Shown: positions 60,960-64,000 of the stretch, piece by piece
How positions within the stretch are numbered: position 1 is the stretch's first letter
Layout: each line of letters opens with the position of its first letter
Assembly (NCBI RefSeq): GCF_003231285.1
Contig: NZ_QKNS01000003.1
Span: forward strand, 1-64,000
Direction: 5' to 3'
Source: Hymenobacter sediminis
Lineage (GTDB): Bacteria > Bacteroidota > Bacteroidia > Cytophagales > Hymenobacteraceae
DNA: 64,000 bases
Program-made: the position numbers and the translations under genes
Notes under the pieces: model-generated
Told to the model about the DNA's origin: nothing
The model's database searches: none
The model's input: the letters and a program-made list of their open reading frames with translations, nothing else

Positions 60960-61085
60960 GCAAGCGGAAAAGGGTAGCAAATCAAAGAAGAAGCTCAACC
61001 GAAAGCATCTACTTTTGCTGGTAGTGCGGCCTGCGCCCAAGGTGCAGGCCGTTTTGTTGGCTACCCCCTGATTACTACTTACCCA

Positions 61086-62306
61086 ATGCGTCAATTGCTA
61101 CGCAGCCTTATTCTGCTACTACTCGTGTGCGGCTCCGGCCAGCAAGCAATAGCCCAAACCACCCTTCCCGATTCATTGCAGGCCGTTGCGCGCGAGGTGA
61201 AGACCCGGCTGCAGCAGCGCCCCAGCGACCTAGTGCGGGTAGTGCAGGTGCGGGAAATACTGAGCGAGCAGGTGCGCGGCGGCAGCGTGCGGGCCATTCC
61301 GCGCCTGCTGGCCTACCTGCGCTACAGCACCCAGGATACCACCGTGGCCCTGCGCCCCTACGAAGAGTGGGCCCTGCTGACTGCCGCCGGCGACGTGTAC
61401 ACCCTCTCGGAGAAGCTGCGTCGCTTTGGCATAACGTCCACCTCGCCCCAGCAGGAGCGGCGCTACCAGGCCCTACCCCAGGATCAGCTCTTCGACCTGG
61501 CTGCCCAGCGGGTAGCCCAGCGCCAGGATACCATTCGGGGCATCATCAGCAAGGCTCATTTTCTGCCCGAGGACTCGACTTTTCTGCACTTGTTCCTCGA
61601 TTTGCTGGTGCCCCTCAACAGCCCGGATCCTGCCTTGTCTAAAACCCGGCAAGCCTCCGTACAGGCTTTCCTCAGGCAATACCCCAATTCGGAGTATGCG
61701 TATTTCGTGCGCCAGTTTGCGCAGCCGGAGTATACCACCGGCCGCTTTTCCTACGGCCTCGATTTTCACTCGGGCAGTGGCATTCTGCTCGGCGACTTAC
61801 CCACCTACTTCCGGCACGGCGCCAACTTCGGGGTAGGGTTTGAGTTTGGCTGGGACCGGTACCAGCTCTACCTGCGCGACTACATCGGCATGGGCCAGGT
61901 GCGGCAGCCCCTGGACTACCGGGGCAACTGGCGCCAGGGGCTAAAAGTAAACTATGTGGTACCCGAGGCCTCAGTGGGCTACCGCCTCCTGGATAAACCG
62001 CGGCTGCGGGTTACGCCCTTCGTGGGAATTTCCGCGCTGCTGATCGGGCCGGCCAGCGCCAAAAAAGACGACCCCGACGCCGACCTGGATCTTACGTTCC
62101 GCAACCCCTTCACCGTGGGCCTCAACCTGGACGTGCCCCTCTGGAAAACCCAGGGCCCAGGAGAAGCAGGCAGCTGGCTGCTGAAGCTGCGCGCCGGCGT
62201 GCGCCAGGGGCCAGCCCGCCACGATGCCAACCTGAAAGGCGGCATTATTTACCTCGACCTGGGCATCGGCGGCTTCGGGCGGCGCGTGCGGCAGCGCACC
62301 CCTTGA
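61086..62306 (+). CDS. exported protein with likely beta-barrel C-terminus
   Basis: A 406-residue protein with signal peptide (RSLILLLLVCGSGQQAIAQ). Residues about 25-215 are helical, with many charged residues. Residues 215-400 contain alternating strands (FGVGFEFGWDRYQLYLRDY, LKVNYVVPEASVGYRLL, GGIIYLDLGIGGFG) like those of an outer-membrane barrel. The C-terminus is RQRTP, not an aromatic, so it may be a partial barrel. Function unknown. Confidence 0.75.
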   Translation: MRQLLRSLILLLLVCGSGQQAIAQTTLPDSLQAVAREVKTRLQQRPSDLVRVVQVREILSEQVRGGSVRAIPRLLAYLRYSTQDTTVALRPYEEWALLTAAGDVYTLSEKLRRFGITSTSPQQERRYQALPQDQLFDLAAQRVAQRQDTIRGIISKAHFLPEDSTFLHLFLDLLVPLNSPDPALSKTRQASVQAFLRQYPNSEYAYFVRQFAQPEYTTGRFSYGLDFHSGSGILLGDLPTYFRHGANFGVGFEFGWDRYQLYLRDYIGMGQVRQPLDYRGNWRQGLKVNYVVPEASVGYRLLDKPRLRVTPFVGISALLIGPASAKKDDPDADLDLTFRNPFTVGLNLDVPLWKTQGPGEAGSWLLKLRAGVRQGPARHDANLKGGIIYLDLGIGGFGRRVRQRTP

Positions 62307-62339
62307 TTGCGGCACGAAGGGTAGGAGTGGTGCGTATAG

Positions 62340-63902
62340 ATGAATATCTATATTCAGGCCATGAAACCTTCCCGGCAGCTGCCTCTGCTACTCTTCCTGC
62401 TGAAAGCCGTCAGCAGCTACCTCCTGGCCAGCCGTGCCTACGAACTTCACCGCGACGAGTACCTCTACCTCAACTACGGGCAGCACCTGGCCTGGGGCTA
62501 CCTGGAAGTACCCCCACTGACGGCCCTGCAAAGCTGGGTTACGCTGGCCCTGGGTGGCGGCTGGTTTTGGGTGAAGTTCTGGCCTGTTCTGTGGGGTAGC
62601 CTGACGGTGTACTTAGTGGCGCGGGCGGTGCAGCGGCTCGGGGGCGGGGCATGGGCAGTGCTGGTGGCTGGCCTCTGCTATCTGGTCAGTGCCTATGCCC
62701 GGCTTAACTTTTTGTTTCAGCCCAACTCGTTCGAAGTTTTTGCCTTTACCCTGGCCTGCTACCTGCTGATTTGCTACCAACAGGAGGCCCGGCCGCGCTA
62801 CCTGTACGCCTTGGGGGTGGGGTTGGGGCTGGCCCTGCTGAACAAGTACTCGGCCCTGTTTTTTATTGCGGCACTGGGAGTAGGGCTGCTGCTGACGCCC
62901 GCGCGGCGGGTGTTGGCTACCCGCGCCTTCTGGCTGAGTGCCGCCCTGGGGCTGGCCTTGTGGCTGCCCAACCTGCTCTGGCAGCTGCGCCACGGCATCC
63001 CGTTCCGGCACCACATGCAGCTCCTGCACGATACCCAGCTAGTCAACGTATCGGTGGCCGATTTCTGGCAGGACCAACTGGTGACGTGTCTGCCGGCCCT
63101 GTGGCTGTGGGTGCCGGGCCTGCTGGCGTTGCTGCTCAGCCAGGCCTTGCGGCCTTACCGGGCGGTAGGCCTGATCTACTGCGGCGGGCTGCTGATTCTG
63201 ACGGTGCTGCACGGCAAAAGCTACTACGCCCTGGGTTACTACCCCATTCTGTTTGCGGCTGGGGCCGTGTGGTGGGAAATGCAGCTAAGCCGCTGGCCTC
63301 GCACGGGCCGGGTACTACGGCCTTTATTGCTGCTGTTGCCGCTGGCGGTGAGCGTGCCGGTGTACCCGCTTTTGTTCACGCTCAACCCGCCGGCCCGCAT
63401 GATAGAGGTGGGGAAACGCTACCGCAGCATGGGCGTGCTGCGCTGGGAAGATGGCCAGGACCACCCGCTCCCCCAAGACTACGCCGACATGCTGGGCTGG
63501 CAGGAAATGGCTGATAAAACCTGGCAGGCTTACCAGGCCCTGCCCGCCGCTACCCGCGCCCGAACCCTCATCCTGACGGCCAACTACGGGCAGGCTGGGG
63601 CCATCAACTACTTTAACCGCCACCGAGACCTACCCGCCGCCCATAGTTTCAATGGCAGCTACCTGTTCTGGTTTCCGGATTCTACGGCGCGAAGCTGGCA
63701 GCACATTATGATAGTAGATGATGAGCCCGATGAGAGTTTGAATGCCCGCTTCCAGCAGGTGCACCGGGCCGGCGAAGTGCAAAACCCCTACGCCCGCGAA
63801 AAAGGTACGCTCATCACCGTCGGCTCCGGCCCCGACCAAGCCATTCTGCAACAGATCAACCAGGAGCACCGCCAGGCCCTGGCGCAGTGGGGCAAGTTCT
63901 GA
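62340..63902 (+). CDS. GT39-type membrane glycosyltransferase
   Basis: A 520-residue membrane protein with about ten to eleven helices. The first periplasmic loop carries the catalytic Asp in ELHRDEYLYLNYG (about 38-50), as in ArnT/PMT enzymes, and VPPLTALQSW follows. It likely moves a sugar from a polyprenyl-phosphate donor to a lipid or protein. Two starts are possible (62340 and 62361). Possible supplier of the donor: the DPM-like gene at 12618. Acceptor unknown. Confidence 0.85.
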   Translation: MNIYIQAMKPSRQLPLLLFLLKAVSSYLLASRAYELHRDEYLYLNYGQHLAWGYLEVPPLTALQSWVTLALGGGWFWVKFWPVLWGSLTVYLVARAVQRLGGGAWAVLVAGLCYLVSAYARLNFLFQPNSFEVFAFTLACYLLICYQQEARPRYLYALGVGLGLALLNKYSALFFIAALGVGLLLTPARRVLATRAFWLSAALGLALWLPNLLWQLRHGIPFRHHMQLLHDTQLVNVSVADFWQDQLVTCLPALWLWVPGLLALLLSQALRPYRAVGLIYCGGLLILTVLHGKSYYALGYYPILFAAGAVWWEMQLSRWPRTGRVLRPLLLLLPLAVSVPVYPLLFTLNPPARMIEVGKRYRSMGVLRWEDGQDHPLPQDYADMLGWQEMADKTWQAYQALPAATRARTLILTANYGQAGAINYFNRHRDLPAAHSFNGSYLFWFPDSTARSWQHIMIVDDEPDESLNARFQQVHRAGEVQNPYAREKGTLITVGSGPDQAILQQINQEHRQALAQWGKF

Positions 63903-63924
63903 TGTCTGTAAAAACGGTACCAGA

Positions 63925-63973
63925 AGGCACGCTAGGTAATGTCTAGTTGAGAGAGACATCATTCAGCGTGCCT
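63925..63973 (+). terminator. possible terminator of the GT39 gene
   Basis: 9-base arms (63925-63933 with 63965-63973) plus an inner stem (gtct/agac region). No strong T-run. Confidence 0.55.
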
Positions 63974-63978
63974 GCCTT

Positions 63979-64000
63979 GAACGTCATTCCGAGCTTGTCG
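63979..64000. repeat. start of a further family A palindrome (cut by the window edge)
   Basis: The last bases gtcattccgagcttgtcg match the left arm start of family A copies 1 to 3. Confidence 0.55.

Noticed and set aside
1..64000. CRISPR array, prophage or IS element
   Set aside because: No regularly spaced direct repeats, no transposase, integrase or phage structural gene was seen in any frame.

Overview
The window looks like chromosomal DNA from a GC-rich, pigmented-soil type Bacteroidota of the order Cytophagales, most like Hymenobacter. The reasons are the gene set (BatA-domain and DUF4199 proteins, TlpA/DUF4369 thioredoxin protein, BBP2-type porin, eukaryote-type GT3 glycogen synthase, single-gene STAS/RNase Z pair), the lack of Shine-Dalgarno sites, and repeated TAnnTTTG -7 promoter boxes. 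I see no rRNA, canonical tRNA, CRISPR array, prophage or insertion sequence. The species assignment is inference; no search was run.

Layout. 1-3590: an AT-richer block with the tail of an upstream gene, a BatA-domain protein and two DUF4199 membrane proteins. 3580-7610: envelope glycosyltransferases (GT2, GT4, GT9) and a small exported protein. 7815-20039: housekeeping and envelope genes (purB, an AsmA-GT51 transglycosylase, two TerC proteins, a dolichyl-phosphate-mannose-synthase-like GT2, protoporphyrinogen oxidase, a GmhB-like phosphatase, two tiny lipoproteins, and a divergent arginine decarboxylase/arginase pair). 20222-27912: argS with a long leader, LOG protein, KAS III, glutathione peroxidase, HAD phosphatase, menA, HEAT protein, KptA. 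28176-31423: an RhlE-like helicase divergent from a sigma-54 activator.

31569-42785 holds the main system: a Kdp potassium-uptake locus. It runs from a DUF7674-like protein and two 26-residue membrane micro-proteins (the second is KdpF) through kdpA, kdpB, kdpC, a porin, a kinase-less KdpD (KdpD plus Usp domains only) and a separate HAMP/PAS histidine kinase. The nearby response regulator is of NtrC type instead of the usual KdpE type. Nearly every junction in the locus carries a different palindrome.

42941-54581: oxidoreductase, methyltransferase, an ABC-ATPase remnant, CoA transferase, trpS, queuosine-precursor transporter, RNase Z with a STAS protein, and a glycogen synthase followed upstream by a GH13 branching-type enzyme (to 56561). 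56683-63902: two DUF421 paralogues with zinc ribbons, small unknown proteins, a YfcC-like carrier, a beta-barrel-like exported protein and a GT39 transferase.

The most interesting points are the argS leader (a 13-codon leader ORF with three CGA arginine codons followed by a cloverleaf-like 80-nt element), the Kdp locus with its split sensor, micro-proteins and junction palindromes, the covarying intergenic palindrome families, and the paired 49- and 51-residue lipoproteins.
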